A stretch of 64,000 bases of DNA from Mesoflavibacter profundi (GCF_014764305.1 NZ_CP061703.1:2014800-2078799); one strand, 5' to 3'; shown: positions 1-10,097, numbered from the stretch's first letter. The notes: a model not told the origin generated them from the sequence alone. Made by a program: numbers and translations.

Positions 1-1
1 G

Positions 2-85
2 TTTTTTAGAGTTGGTTCTGTTATGTATCATATTGATAATACAGAATATTACATTGTTATTAAAGCACAAAACTTAAAAAAATAA
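2..85 (+). CDS. C-terminal end of an unidentified protein (partial)
   Basis: An open frame enters from the left edge and ends at TAA 83-85, giving about 27 residues that finish ...IVIKAQNLKK. The next ATG (86) abuts this stop, but that frame reaches its signal peptide only at 134, so 86-133 is more likely leader. The tail has the alternating hydrophobic pattern of a folded C-terminus (MYHIDNTEYYIVIKAQN). I do not recognise the family. That the frame is coding is inferred from its position and composition only. Confidence 0.45.
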   Translation, partial: FFRVGSVMYHIDNTEYYIVIKAQNLKK

Positions 86-133
86 ATGAGATTGAACTAC
101 AATAAGTATTTCAACCTTACAAAAGATAAAAAA

Positions 134-3100
134 ATGAAAAAATTTTTACTACCATTATTACTTCTAAATATTTGTTTTTCTTTTGCACAAGATGTTTTGA
201 TGCAAACTACCACAGTAAGCCAATGTGGTGGAGTTTTTTATGACTCAGGAGGAAGTGCAGCTAACTATTCTAACGACGAAAATTTTGTTCTAACTATTTG
301 TCCAGATGTTGCTGGTCAACAAGTCCAATTAGATTTTGTTGCTTTTAGTACGCAATTAAATTCTGACACGATGACTATCTATGATGGTGATAGTACAGCT
401 GCAAATGCATTTGGTACTTTTTCTGGTGGAGGAGCAGCTAATAACCCAGGTTTTGTGTCTGCAACACCTAATAATCCTACAGGATGTTTAACTATAGAAT
501 TTGTATCAGATGGATCAGCCAATACAACTGGTTGGGAAGCAAATATCTCTTGTTTTGAACCTTGTCAATCAATAGTTTCTCAATTAGATAGTGCTACACC
601 AGCACCAAACGGAGATGGTTATATAAGAGTATGTCCGGGAGATCCAATAACATTAAACGGTAGTGCTAATTTTTCTGTTGATGGTACAGGAGCAACTTAC
701 GAATGGGACTTAGGTGATGGTAATTTTGTCTCTGGTCAAACAGCTACTTTTTCTTATGCTACACCAGGAGTTTATATAGTAAATTTAAATGTTACAGATA
801 CTAATACAGATCCAGATCCTGCAGGATGTTCTAATACAAATTTAATAAATCAAGTAATACAAGTAAGCACAGAGCCTGATTTTACAGGAACTTCAGCTTC
901 TTCTGCTACTGCTTGTTTTGGAGAACAAGTAACTCTTACAGGAGTAGCAAACCAAGTTGAGTTTATTAATGATTGTACGCCTCCTGTAAGTGGTACAACG
1001 TTTTTGCCTGACGGTTCTGGAGCAACTTATCAAACATGTGTTACTGTAGATTGTTATGATTCAGGTTTAACACTTACTGATATTAATCAAATCATAGGAA
1101 TTTGTGTTAATATGGAGCATTCTTTTATGGGAGATTTAGATATCAATATAATAAGTCCCAATGGTCAAATGGCTGTTCTTAAAGGTTATCCTGGTGGAGG
1201 AGGTACATATCTAGGAGGAGCAAATGACGATGGTTCTAATACTCCTGGAGTTGGAGCAGATTATTGTTTTGCAAGTACAGGAACTGTTACTATTGAAAAC
1301 GGACCAACAATAATAGCTGGTAGTAACCCACCAAATAACTCTATAACACCTGGTACTTATTTACCTGAAGGTAACTTGTCTAATTTGTTAGGCAGTCCAC
1401 TTAACGGTGATTGGTGTATACAAATAATTGATAATCTAAGTATAGATAATGGTTATATTTTCTCTTGGAGTATTGAGTTTGATCCAACCTTACAGCCACC
1501 AGAGTATTCTTTTACTCCTGTAACTACTTCTGAAGCTTGGGATTCAGATCCTACAATAGTTAGTTCTTCTGGAAATGATATAACAGTACAACCTTCTGCT
1601 CCAGGACAATATTGTTATACTTACAGAGTTATGAATGATTTTGGATGTGAATATACAGAACAAGTATGTATAGATATTTATCCAGAAGTAGATAATGGTT
1701 TGCCTGATAATTTATTCATGTGTAATCCAGGAGCTCCTCCTTATATTTTTGATTTAACACAAAATGATGCTGTTTTAACAGCGCCTTCAGCAATACCTGC
1801 AGATTTAGTAATTACTTATCATGAATCCCAAACAGATGCTGATTCAGATATTAATGCTATTGCAAATCCATCAGCCTATAGTTCAACAGCAACTTTAGGT
1901 AATCCGCAAACTATCTATGTTAGAATTGAATATTTAAATACTAATTGTTTTGAAACAGAAACTTTTACATTAAATATTACAACTCAGCCTACCATCAATC
2001 CAGCGCCGGACATGGTACAATGTGACGATATGGATAATGATGGATTTATGCCATTTGATTTAGAGACTCAGACGCCATTAATATTAGGAACACAACCGGC
2101 ATCCAATTATGAAGTTACATATCATACTAGTTTTGCAGATGCAGATGGTGATGTAAACGCATTAATGAGTCCACATACTAATGTAACAAATCCAGAGCCA
2201 ATATATGTAAGGATAGAAGTTATAGGAGATGCGAGTTGTTATAATGTAACCACCACACCATTATTTAATTTAATAGTAAATTTAAACGACGATTCCAGTT
2301 ACACAGTAACACCAACATGCGATGGTGCTACGGTAAGTAATGTATCAACACCAGGCGGTACTTTTAGTTCACCAACCGGAGCAACAATAGATCCGGTAAC
2401 AGGACTGGTAACAGGCGCAGCATCAGGAGCGACGCATAGTATAAGTTATACAACAACAGGCGCATGTCCAACCACCACCACCGTAGACTTTACAGTATTA
2501 GTTACAGACGATCCAAGTTTTACCTTACAACCAACCTGTGATGGCGCTGTAGTAGATAGCGAAGCAACACCAGGAAGTTATGCCTTTAATCCAATACCAG
2601 GAGATGGAGCTACTATAGATACAGCAACAGGAACAATTTTAAATGCCACACCAGGAGCAACCTATACAGTAGAACACACAACTAACGGAGTTTGTCCAGC
2701 GAGTTCAACAGCAACCGTTACAGTGTATCCATTAGAAGATGCTAGTTTTGTACCAACAGCGACGTGTGATGGTGCGACAGTAACAATAACAGGCGATACC
2801 GGTGGTACATTTGTATTAAATCCAGATCCAGGATCACCAATAACAATAGACGCAGTAACGGGAACAGTAACAGGTGGAACTTATGGTGATACCTATACAA
2901 TAGAATATACTACAGGCGGACCATGTCCAGAAGTAAGTGCACAAAATGTAACAGTATTAGCGCAAGACGATCCAAGTTTTACAATGGTGCCAAACTGTGA
3001 TGGAGGAACAGTAGATAGTGTAGCAATGCCAGGCGGAACCTATACGTTTAATCCACCAGCACCATCAGGAGATACAGTACAGATAGATGCAAGTACAGGA

Positions 3101-6100
3101 GCAGTGACTATGGCCACACCAGGTACAAGTTATACGGTAGAGTATACAACAGCCACGCAATGTCCAGCAACCAGTACATTTGTATTAAATGTATTACCTG
3201 CAGATAATTCAAGTTTTAATTTAGACCCAACCTGTGATGGTGCAACAGCGACAGTAACAGGATTATCAGGCGGAACATTTGTGTTAACCACAACAGGAGC
3301 GACAATAGATGCAGCAACCGGAACAGTAACAGGAGCTTTACCAGGTTCAGTACATACTGTAGAATATACAACAAACGGACCATGTCCAACAACAACAACT
3401 CAAAATGTAACAGTACATCCAGAGGTAATAGCAATAGATCCAACACCATTAGAAGTTTGTGATGATAACACACCAGATGGAATTACACAAATAGACTTAA
3501 CATTAAAAGATACTGAAGTTACAGGCGGAGTAGCCTCATATGTTGCGAGTTATTATTTAACATTAACCGATGCAGAAACAGCAACAAATCCATTACCAAT
3601 TCCGTATACAAATCTAACTAACCCACAATTAATTTATGTAAGGGTAGAAGATGCAAATACAACGTGTTATGACACAACAACACTGGAATTACAGGTAGAG
3701 CAAGCACCAACCGCTTTTACCCCAACACCATTAGAGTATTGTGATCCAGACAGTGATGGTTTTGGTGAGTTTATGTTAACAGATGCAGATGGGCAAATAA
3801 CAGGAGGCGCAGCAGGATTGGTAGTAACCTATCATGAGACGATGAGTGATGCAGAGAATAATGTAAATGCATTAACAAGTCCATATGATAATATAGTAGT
3901 AAACACACAAACTATTTATGTGCGTGTAGAGAGTCAAACTATAGTAACCGATTGTGCTAGCTACGTAGATTTACAATTAATAGTAAACCCAACACCTCAA
4001 ATAGATATTACACCAACAGCATTAGAGGAGTGTGATGATGACACAGATGGGTTAGTAGCATTTGATTTAATACAATCTAATGATGAGATATTAAACTTAT
4101 TGGATTCAGATTCTAGTAACGATATAAATCCATCCGATGTGACCATAAGCTATTATCAAACACAAGCAGATGCACAAACACCATCAAATGCAATAGCAAC
4201 ACCATCAAACTACACCAACACAACACCAAATATGGAAACCATTTGGGTTCGTGTAGAGTATAATGCAACAGGATGTTATAAACTTACAGAGTTAGATCTA
4301 ATTGTAAATCCATTGCCAGTATTGGTGCAACCAGATCAATTAAATTTATGTGATTATAATAATCCAGGTGATGAGCAAGAAGCATTTACGTTGGAAGACG
4401 CAAATGCACAAATATTAAACGGTCAAACCGGAATTACCTTAACGTATTATGACACTCAGTTAGGTGCAGATACAGCAGATGCTACAGCACAAATATTTAG
4501 TCCATATACCAATGGACCAAATCCGCAAACGGTATATGTAAGAGCAGAAGATAATACTACAGGTTGTGTTAATACAATCACATTAGATTTAAGAGTTAAT
4601 CCATTACCATCACCAGTAGCGCCATCGCCATTAGTAGCATGTGATGAAGATAATGATGGGATTTATTCAGGATTTGATTTAGACAGTCAAACAGCAGGAA
4701 TTATAAATAACGAGCCAAACATAGTTTTAAGCTATCATGAGACCCAAGCAGATGCAGAAAATGGACAAAATACATTAAGTAGTCCTTATGAAAATATAGT
4801 AGAAAATGTTCAAACCATTTATATAAGAGCAGAGAATACGTTAACGGGATGTTATACGATAGTAACAATGGATTTAGTTGTAGAGCCATCACCAGAAGTT
4901 CCAGTAAATATACCAGATTATATTATATGTGATGATGATAACGACGGTTACAATCAATTTGATTTTGTAACAGTAATGACGCCACAAATCTTAGGGACAC
5001 AAGATCCATTAGATTTCACATTAACATATCATACCACACAAGCAGGAGCAGATACAGGTAATATGCCAATTGTTAATCCAGGAAATTATACGAATCAAAA
5101 TAACCCTCAAACCATATATGTGCGATTAGAAAGCAATGTTAATGGTTGTGTGACTACAGGTGAATTTGAGATTAGAGTAGAGTTTCCACCAGTACTAGTT
5201 CAACCAACACCATTAGAGATTTGTGATGAGTTAGACGCAGTATATTATGAGAATAATGATGGTTATGCGGTATTTGATTTAACGGTAAAAAATGATGAGA
5301 TAACGGGAGCAACAGCAAGTTGGACAGTTAGTTATTATGAAACATCATCAGACGCACAAACCGGAGTTAATGCAATACCAGATCCAACAATGTATCAAAA
5401 TACAGCATCAGGAGCGCAAACGGTATATGTAAGAGTTGTAGATTCAGATACAGGATGTTTCTCTTTAACCACATTAACCATTCGTGTGTTACCAAATCCA
5501 ACACCAAATCAAAATCCAACAGATTTAGAGTTGTGTGACGATACTAATATAGTAGGTCCAAATGATTTGATAGAGATGTTTGATTTAACGACTTATGAAA
5601 ACGTAACATTAAATGGCGAGCCAAATGTAACAGCAAGTTATTATACCGATTTAGATGATGCGTTAATGGGAGTAAACCCAATAGTAGCCCCAACAATGCA
5701 TACCAATGAAGATCCAGCTAATCCAGGAACCGCTATAAACCCTCAAACTATTTATATGAGAGTTACAAAAGGCGGTACAGGATGCTTTACTTTGGTAAAC
5801 TTTGATATTACAGTAAACCCATTACCAGAGGTAAGTCCAATAGAGGATTATATTATATGCGAATTAAACACAGATGAAGTAGCAGGATTTGATTTAGAAA
5901 GTAAAACAGATGAGATACTAAATGGTCAAGATGCGACAGTATTTACAGTAACCTATCACGAGAGTCAATCTGATGCAGATTCAGGAATAAACGCATTAGT
6001 AAGTCCATATTTTAACATCACAAATCCTCAAGAGATTTATGTCAACATAACCAATACAATAACAGGATGTGATGTAACAACAATGTTTAATATAGAAGTT

Positions 6101-7222
6101 AATGAAGCAGCGCAAGCTAATCAATCAATGCCAATCTATTATGAATGTGATGATAATATAGAGTTTGATGGAGATCCAACAGATGATCAAGCACAGTTTG
6201 ATTTAACCACGCAAAATGCAGATGTATTAATGGGTCAAGATCCAACTAATTATACAGTAACTTACTATGATAATTTACAAGATGCAGAAGCAGGAACAAA
6301 CCCAATACCAACAGTGTATGAAAACACATCTAATCCACAAATAATTTACGTAAGAGTAGATAATGACACAATGGAAGACGATGGAACAGGAACTATGGTA
6401 GATAGCTCTGTATGTTACGAAGTAGCAGAAATAACATTGTCAGTAAATCCATTACCAGTAGTAGATTTAGAGGCTAATTATCTATTATGTGTAAATACAA
6501 ATGGAACAGAAGTAATCAATCCATTAGTGATAGAAACAGGTTTAAACCCATCAGACTACACGTTTGAATGGACCTTAAACGGAACAGTAGTAGGAACAGG
6601 CAGCAGTATAGCACCAATCCAAGGAGGAAACTATACAGTAACCATAGAAGACAACGTAACAGGATGTATAAGTACCGATAATACAATCGTAGAAGAAAGT
6701 GCGCCGCCAAGTATACAAGCCGATGTAGTAACGCCAGCGTTTGCAGATGAGCATAGTATACAAGTAACAGCAACAGGAACAGGAATATCAGAATATGAAT
6801 TCCAATTAGATGGCGGTTCGTGGTATACAAACACACCAAATGATAACACGTATCTATTTAACGATGTAAGCGGAGGCGAACATACAATAACGGTAAGAGA
6901 TATAAATGGTTGTGGCGAGTCAAGTATAACAGTAATGGTTATGGATTACCCGCATTATTTCACACCAAATGGCGATGGTTATAATGAGACATGGCAGATT
7001 TACGGAATAAGCGATCAGCCAGATGCAGTTATCTATATATTTGATAGGTATGGGAAATTAATAAAGCAATTAAGTCCAATGGGCGAAGGATGGGATGGAA
7101 CTTATAATGGTAATCCATTACCAACAAGTGACTATTGGTTTACGGTAGAGTATAGAGAACCAGGCGAATCGCATGAGACAGCGAAGAAGCAATTTAGAGC
7201 ACACTTTACATTAAAACGATAA
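134..7222 (+). CDS. Giant type-B T9SS-secreted surface adhesin (CUB, PKD, P-domain, two repeat families)
   Basis: A 2362-residue cell-surface protein. I place the start at ATG 134 because a clean signal peptide (MKKFLLPLLLLNICFSFAQ) begins there; the frame is open 48 bases further upstream. Domains in order: CUB-like (about 25-140); PKD (about 150-245, YEWDLGDGNFVSG); proprotein-convertase P-like domain (about 330-465, MGDLDINIISPNG); two ~85-residue B repeats; five ~65-residue A repeats (core PTCDGATV...TIDAATGTV...VEYTT.G.CP); then ten more B repeats (core CDD..DG..FDLT...VTYY.T..DA...QTIYVRVE...C); an Ig-like stretch; and a CHU_C / gliding-motility type-B sorting domain over the last ~90 residues (YFTPNGDGYNETW...IYIFDRYGKLI). 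Such proteins are exported by Sec, passed through T9SS and attached to the cell surface. The function is probably adhesion; the ligand is unknown. Bidirectional terminators follow. Confidence 0.9.
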   Translation: MKKFLLPLLLLNICFSFAQDVLMQTTTVSQCGGVFYDSGGSAANYSNDENFVLTICPDVAGQQVQLDFVAFSTQLNSDTMTIYDGDSTAANAFGTFSGGGAANNPGFVSATPNNPTGCLTIEFVSDGSANTTGWEANISCFEPCQSIVSQLDSATPAPNGDGYIRVCPGDPITLNGSANFSVDGTGATYEWDLGDGNFVSGQTATFSYATPGVYIVNLNVTDTNTDPDPAGCSNTNLINQVIQVSTEPDFTGTSASSATACFGEQVTLTGVANQVEFINDCTPPVSGTTFLPDGSGATYQTCVTVDCYDSGLTLTDINQIIGICVNMEHSFMGDLDINIISPNGQMAVLKGYPGGGGTYLGGANDDGSNTPGVGADYCFASTGTVTIENGPTIIAGSNPPNNSITPGTYLPEGNLSNLLGSPLNGDWCIQIIDNLSIDNGYIFSWSIEFDPTLQPPEYSFTPVTTSEAWDSDPTIVSSSGNDITVQPSAPGQYCYTYRVMNDFGCEYTEQVCIDIYPEVDNGLPDNLFMCNPGAPPYIFDLTQNDAVLTAPSAIPADLVITYHESQTDADSDINAIANPSAYSSTATLGNPQTIYVRIEYLNTNCFETETFTLNITTQPTINPAPDMVQCDDMDNDGFMPFDLETQTPLILGTQPASNYEVTYHTSFADADGDVNALMSPHTNVTNPEPIYVRIEVIGDASCYNVTTTPLFNLIVNLNDDSSYTVTPTCDGATVSNVSTPGGTFSSPTGATIDPVTGLVTGAASGATHSISYTTTGACPTTTTVDFTVLVTDDPSFTLQPTCDGAVVDSEATPGSYAFNPIPGDGATIDTATGTILNATPGATYTVEHTTNGVCPASSTATVTVYPLEDASFVPTATCDGATVTITGDTGGTFVLNPDPGSPITIDAVTGTVTGGTYGDTYTIEYTTGGPCPEVSAQNVTVLAQDDPSFTMVPNCDGGTVDSVAMPGGTYTFNPPAPSGDTVQIDASTGAVTMATPGTSYTVEYTTATQCPATSTFVLNVLPADNSSFNLDPTCDGATATVTGLSGGTFVLTTTGATIDAATGTVTGALPGSVHTVEYTTNGPCPTTTTQNVTVHPEVIAIDPTPLEVCDDNTPDGITQIDLTLKDTEVTGGVASYVASYYLTLTDAETATNPLPIPYTNLTNPQLIYVRVEDANTTCYDTTTLELQVEQAPTAFTPTPLEYCDPDSDGFGEFMLTDADGQITGGAAGLVVTYHETMSDAENNVNALTSPYDNIVVNTQTIYVRVESQTIVTDCASYVDLQLIVNPTPQIDITPTALEECDDDTDGLVAFDLIQSNDEILNLLDSDSSNDINPSDVTISYYQTQADAQTPSNAIATPSNYTNTTPNMETIWVRVEYNATGCYKLTELDLIVNPLPVLVQPDQLNLCDYNNPGDEQEAFTLEDANAQILNGQTGITLTYYDTQLGADTADATAQIFSPYTNGPNPQTVYVRAEDNTTGCVNTITLDLRVNPLPSPVAPSPLVACDEDNDGIYSGFDLDSQTAGIINNEPNIVLSYHETQADAENGQNTLSSPYENIVENVQTIYIRAENTLTGCYTIVTMDLVVEPSPEVPVNIPDYIICDDDNDGYNQFDFVTVMTPQILGTQDPLDFTLTYHTTQAGADTGNMPIVNPGNYTNQNNPQTIYVRLESNVNGCVTTGEFEIRVEFPPVLVQPTPLEICDELDAVYYENNDGYAVFDLTVKNDEITGATASWTVSYYETSSDAQTGVNAIPDPTMYQNTASGAQTVYVRVVDSDTGCFSLTTLTIRVLPNPTPNQNPTDLELCDDTNIVGPNDLIEMFDLTTYENVTLNGEPNVTASYYTDLDDALMGVNPIVAPTMHTNEDPANPGTAINPQTIYMRVTKGGTGCFTLVNFDITVNPLPEVSPIEDYIICELNTDEVAGFDLESKTDEILNGQDATVFTVTYHESQSDADSGINALVSPYFNITNPQEIYVNITNTITGCDVTTMFNIEVNEAAQANQSMPIYYECDDNIEFDGDPTDDQAQFDLTTQNADVLMGQDPTNYTVTYYDNLQDAEAGTNPIPTVYENTSNPQIIYVRVDNDTMEDDGTGTMVDSSVCYEVAEITLSVNPLPVVDLEANYLLCVNTNGTEVINPLVIETGLNPSDYTFEWTLNGTVVGTGSSIAPIQGGNYTVTIEDNVTGCISTDNTIVEESAPPSIQADVVTPAFADEHSIQVTATGTGISEYEFQLDGGSWYTNTPNDNTYLFNDVSGGEHTITVRDINGCGESSITVMVMDYPHYFTPNGDGYNETWQIYGISDQPDAVIYIFDRYGKLIKQLSPMGEGWDGTYNGNPLPTSDYWFTVEYREPGESHETAKKQFRAHFTLKR

Positions 7223-7266
7223 TAAGAGAATACAACTAAGAATAAACAAACCACAAACAAAAGAAA

Positions 7267-7296
7267 AAGCCTGAACGAAAAGTTCAGGCTTTTTTA
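7267..7296 (+). terminator. Intrinsic terminator of the giant adhesin gene
   Basis: Perfect 10-bp stem AAGCCTGAAC / GTTCAGGCTT with a 5-base loop, then a T run, 45 bases after the adhesin stop. Confidence 0.9.
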
Positions 7297-7321
7297 ATAT
7301 TCAATAAAAAGAAAAGAAAGA

Positions 7322-7417
7322 TTACTTTACTTCAAAAGTTAATTTAAGATTAGCTCTAAACTCAATAACCTCGTCGTCTTTTACTATTGCGCTTTGGTAT
7401 ATGTAGATTAATGTAAT
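7322..7417 (-). pseudogene. Truncated dodecin remnant
   Basis: On the minus strand 31 codons stay open and end in TAA (7322-7324). The translation contains AIVKDDEVIEFRANLKLTF and ends in FEVK, the hallmark C-terminal strand of dodecins (small flavin-binding dodecameric proteins; usual tail roughly YRVNAKITFEVK). An in-frame stop at 7418-7420 and the lack of any start or of the first ~35 residues (the beta-alpha part) show that only the 3' half survives. It sits between two terminators, so it is probably silent. The call rests on motif recognition by eye. Confidence 0.7.
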
Positions 7418-7437
7418 TTATAAAGTATAAAAAAAAT

Positions 7438-7468
7438 AAATCCTGAATTAAAGATTCAGGATTTTTTT
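7438..7468 (-). terminator. Intrinsic terminator of the OmpP1-like gene
   Basis: AAATCCTGAAT / ATTCAGGATTT stem with a 5-base loop. T-rich tracts occur on both strands; on the minus strand it lies 16 bases past the porin stop. Confidence 0.85.
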
Positions 7469-7483
7469 ACATGTTAATTAAAG

Positions 7484-9004
7484 TTATAATTTAAAACCTA
7501 ATGATAAAGTAACATTAGAGTTAGTGTTTTCAACTGTAGTAAAATTTGCTAAGCCAACGTTAACAAAACGGTTATTTGTAGATTGTTTTGAATTACTGTA
7601 AGTTAAGTCTAATATGGTATTGCCAAAATCATAACCTAACCCAAATGAATATCCATTTAAATCTCCTATAGTTTCACCATCCTTATAAGGACTTTCTTCA
7701 AATCTATATCCGCCTCTAAAACTAAATTGTTTTAACTTGTATTCTGCACCAATTTTGTATGAATTAGCATTGGTTAATTCGTTAGACATTATATTGTTTT
7801 GTTGGTTAAAATACGCATCTGAAGTAGGTTTAAATTTAGTGTTGCTATAATTTTTAGTTGAATAGTCAAAGCTAATTAAACCATTTTGTCCAAAAACATA
7901 AGCAATACTAGTTGTTATTTTTGCAGGTGTTTGAAGTCTGTAGCTTGGATATACATTAATAATGTTTGGATTTACAATTTGATAAAAATCTCCATTTGTA
8001 TCATCTATAACATGAGTCTCTAAATATTGAGTAGTTTCTTCTTCAATGGTTAACCATGTTGGAGAATCATATGTAAAACCAGCTCTTAACTCAGGAGTGA
8101 TTTTCCAAATAGAACCTATTTGGAAAGAAAATCCATTTCCTGTAGTAGATAAGGTGTTGTCAAATAAAACTTCGTCTACAACCGTATTTGCGTTAGAGTT
8201 TGTTTCATAAAAACTAGTAAACTTATCGTAATTTATAAAGTGAGAATTTAAGTTAAGACCAATGTAAAAATTATCAGTGTATTGAGCAGAAGCATTAAAG
8301 CTAATCTTCCCGTTATAGCCCGTTGCACTATAATTGTAGGCTTGATTAAACGATCCAGGTGCGATATTAGAAGTGTAAACCGTATTGCTGTCATCAAAAG
8401 TTTCTGGTTCTAAAATGTAAGAGTCGTAACCTAAAAAAGCTTGTTGGTTTTGGTAACCATAAATAGCTCCAATTTCAGAATAAGCTTCTGTAGTTGTTTC
8501 GCCTGGTAAGGCCGAAATCTCGTCCAGTCTTAAGCCTTGAGCATTTGCTAAAAAATAATTATCTATAGAGCTTTGACTTGTCCCACTTGATGACCAGTCA
8601 TTATCATAATTTTTAAAGTTTTCATAAGTAATTCCTACAGAGAATTTTTTCCAAGGTGAAGAGTCGTTATTGTTTTTAAAAAGAAAAACTGCGCCACCTT
8701 GTGTAAAATCTATGTTCGAGTTTGAGTTTGATTGATTTCCATTAAAGTAACTAGTTTCATTTTTATTAGAGTTACTTTCTAAAGTGAATGTAGCGTGACT
8801 ACTAGTAAATACCGAAGATCCTGCAGGGTTTATGCTTACCGCACTAATATCGCCTCCTAAAGCGCCAAAAGCACCGCTTAAAGCTCTGTATCTAGCTGTT
8901 CCTTGTATGTCGTTTACAGAATATCTTAAAGCGTCTGTAGTTGTTTGAGCATTTAGATATAAACTAGATGCAATACATAAAGTTATTGTGAATATTTTTT
9001 TCAT
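7484..9004 (-). CDS. OmpP1/FadL/TodX-family outer-membrane transport protein
   Basis: 506 residues. The signal peptide MKKIFTITLCIASSLYLNAQ is followed by the typical N-terminal hatch region of flavobacterial OmpP1 proteins (NDIQGTARYRALSGAFGALG, then GGDISAVSINPAGSSVF). The rest is amphipathic beta strands rich in aromatics, ending in a strand with terminal hydrophobic residues (NVTLSLGFKL), as expected of a 14-stranded FadL barrel. FadL relatives import hydrophobic compounds such as long-chain fatty acids across the outer membrane; the substrate here cannot be read from sequence. Transcribed leftward with its own terminator at 7438-7468; the gene upstream (9076-10068) is separated by another terminator. 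Confidence 0.88.
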   Translation of the reverse strand: MKKIFTITLCIASSLYLNAQTTTDALRYSVNDIQGTARYRALSGAFGALGGDISAVSINPAGSSVFTSSHATFTLESNSNKNETSYFNGNQSNSNSNIDFTQGGAVFLFKNNNDSSPWKKFSVGITYENFKNYDNDWSSSGTSQSSIDNYFLANAQGLRLDEISALPGETTTEAYSEIGAIYGYQNQQAFLGYDSYILEPETFDDSNTVYTSNIAPGSFNQAYNYSATGYNGKISFNASAQYTDNFYIGLNLNSHFINYDKFTSFYETNSNANTVVDEVLFDNTLSTTGNGFSFQIGSIWKITPELRAGFTYDSPTWLTIEEETTQYLETHVIDDTNGDFYQIVNPNIINVYPSYRLQTPAKITTSIAYVFGQNGLISFDYSTKNYSNTKFKPTSDAYFNQQNNIMSNELTNANSYKIGAEYKLKQFSFRGGYRFEESPYKDGETIGDLNGYSFGLGYDFGNTILDLTYSNSKQSTNNRFVNVGLANFTTVENTNSNVTLSLGFKL

Positions 9005-9014
9005 AAAATTTTTA

Positions 9015-9060
9015 TTAAAAAAATAGTTAAAGCATTATTAGAATAATACTTTAACTATTT
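9015..9060 (-). terminator. Intrinsic terminator of the aromatic/Arg-rich lipoprotein gene
   Basis: Perfect 12-bp inverted repeat AAATAGTTAAAG / CTTTAACTATTT (9021-9032, 9049-9060). The loop itself pairs (ATTATT/AATAAT), and the minus-strand reading ends in a T7 run. Confidence 0.85.
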
Positions 9061-9075
9061 GTGTAAGTAATTTAA

Positions 9076-10068
9076 TTATCCTCTTCTACCGCCTCTAGAA
9101 CTGCTTCTGCTTGATCCTCTAAAAGATCTTGAAGAAGAGTTGGTTCTTGGAGTAGAATAATTATTATTTCTAGGAGTACTAGTTCTTGGTTTTACCGTGT
9201 TGTTTGTTCTTGGTCTACCTGTAGAATTAGTTCTTGGTCTTACTGTAGAATTTGATCTTGGTTTTACAGTAGAGTTGCTAGGTCTAACAGTAGAATTGTT
9301 ACTTCTTGGTCTTACAGATGTATTAGTTCTAGGTCTTACAGAAGTGCTTCTACTAGGTCTTGTAGCATTGTTGTTTAATATTCTAGAAGACGATCTTCCG
9401 TTTAACATGCTATTAGTTCTAGTCATAGTTCCTCTTCTACCTGCATTATAACTTATACCTCTTCTAGAGTATATACCATTATAATAAGGAGAATAACCAT
9501 AGTAAGCAGGATGGTAGGCGTAACCATAAAATCCTCCATACCAAAATGGATCGTAAAAGCCGGCATTCCATCCCCAATTGTTCCATCCCCAAGAATTCCA
9601 TCCCCAAGAATTCCATCTATTCCATCTATTCCATCTCCAATTATTCCATCCGTAATTATAAAAATATACATCAGTCCAATTACCCCATCCATATCTATAG
9701 AGTTGGTCTGTATAAACATCATTATATAAGTTTACTACAACTTGATTATTAGTTTCTCCCCAACCAGCATTTTGTTTTACGTTTGTAGAATCTGTATAAG
9801 TGCTTTGATAAGTATCTATATCCGTAAAAATATCACTCTCTTCAGTATTTAAATTTTCTACTTCTAAAGCTTTATCTCTAAAGTAATTTGTGTAATAGTT
9901 GTCATTTGATTCGTTATCAGTGATAATAACTTCGCTTTCAGAGGTTTCATAAATACCATCATTTGTTTGTCCAACATATTGGTAAGATCCGCAAGACGTT
10001 AATATAACTCCAATAATTACAAGTAAAATTGAAGGTTTATTTTTAAAAGAGTAATTAATTATTTTCAT
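9076..10068 (-). CDS. Lipoprotein with Trp/Tyr/Asn-rich centre and Arg-Pro-Arg repeat tail
   Basis: 330 residues from ATG 10068. The longer frame starts at 10095, but a TATTTTTG promoter element at 10098-10105 would place the transcript start inside it. A lysine-rich start and hydrophobic segment end in a lipobox (ILTSC). Residues ~120-190 are extraordinarily rich in Trp, Asn, Gly and Tyr (repeated NRWNSWGWN-type units, then Tyr/Gly-rich). The last ~100 residues are degenerate 10-11-mers of the type NSTVRPRT and end in SSRSSSRGGRRG. No enzymatic motif is visible. The composition suggests an extended, cell-envelope-anchored protein that could bind polyanions, but no function is assigned. Monocistronic. 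Confidence 0.8.
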   Translation of the reverse strand: MKIINYSFKNKPSILLVIIGVILTSCGSYQYVGQTNDGIYETSESEVIITDNESNDNYYTNYFRDKALEVENLNTEESDIFTDIDTYQSTYTDSTNVKQNAGWGETNNQVVVNLYNDVYTDQLYRYGWGNWTDVYFYNYGWNNWRWNRWNRWNSWGWNSWGWNNWGWNAGFYDPFWYGGFYGYAYHPAYYGYSPYYNGIYSRRGISYNAGRRGTMTRTNSMLNGRSSSRILNNNATRPSRSTSVRPRTNTSVRPRSNNSTVRPSNSTVKPRSNSTVRPRTNSTGRPRTNNTVKPRTSTPRNNNYSTPRTNSSSRSFRGSSRSSSRGGRRG

Positions 10069-10097
10069 AACATTATATTTTATATTGTTGAACATAA

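Noticed and set aside
3216-3473. Leu-rich minus-strand open frame inside the giant adhesin, with similar ones at 4701-4892 and 6516-6849
   Set aside because: Antisense shadows of the repeat array; low-complexity Leu/His composition and no start signals.
9197-9451. Plus-strand frame of Leu/Val/Gly repeats opposite the Arg-rich lipoprotein tail
   Set aside because: Mirror of the RPR-repeat codons; no promoter and no independent protein-like composition. The same holds for 9453-9752.
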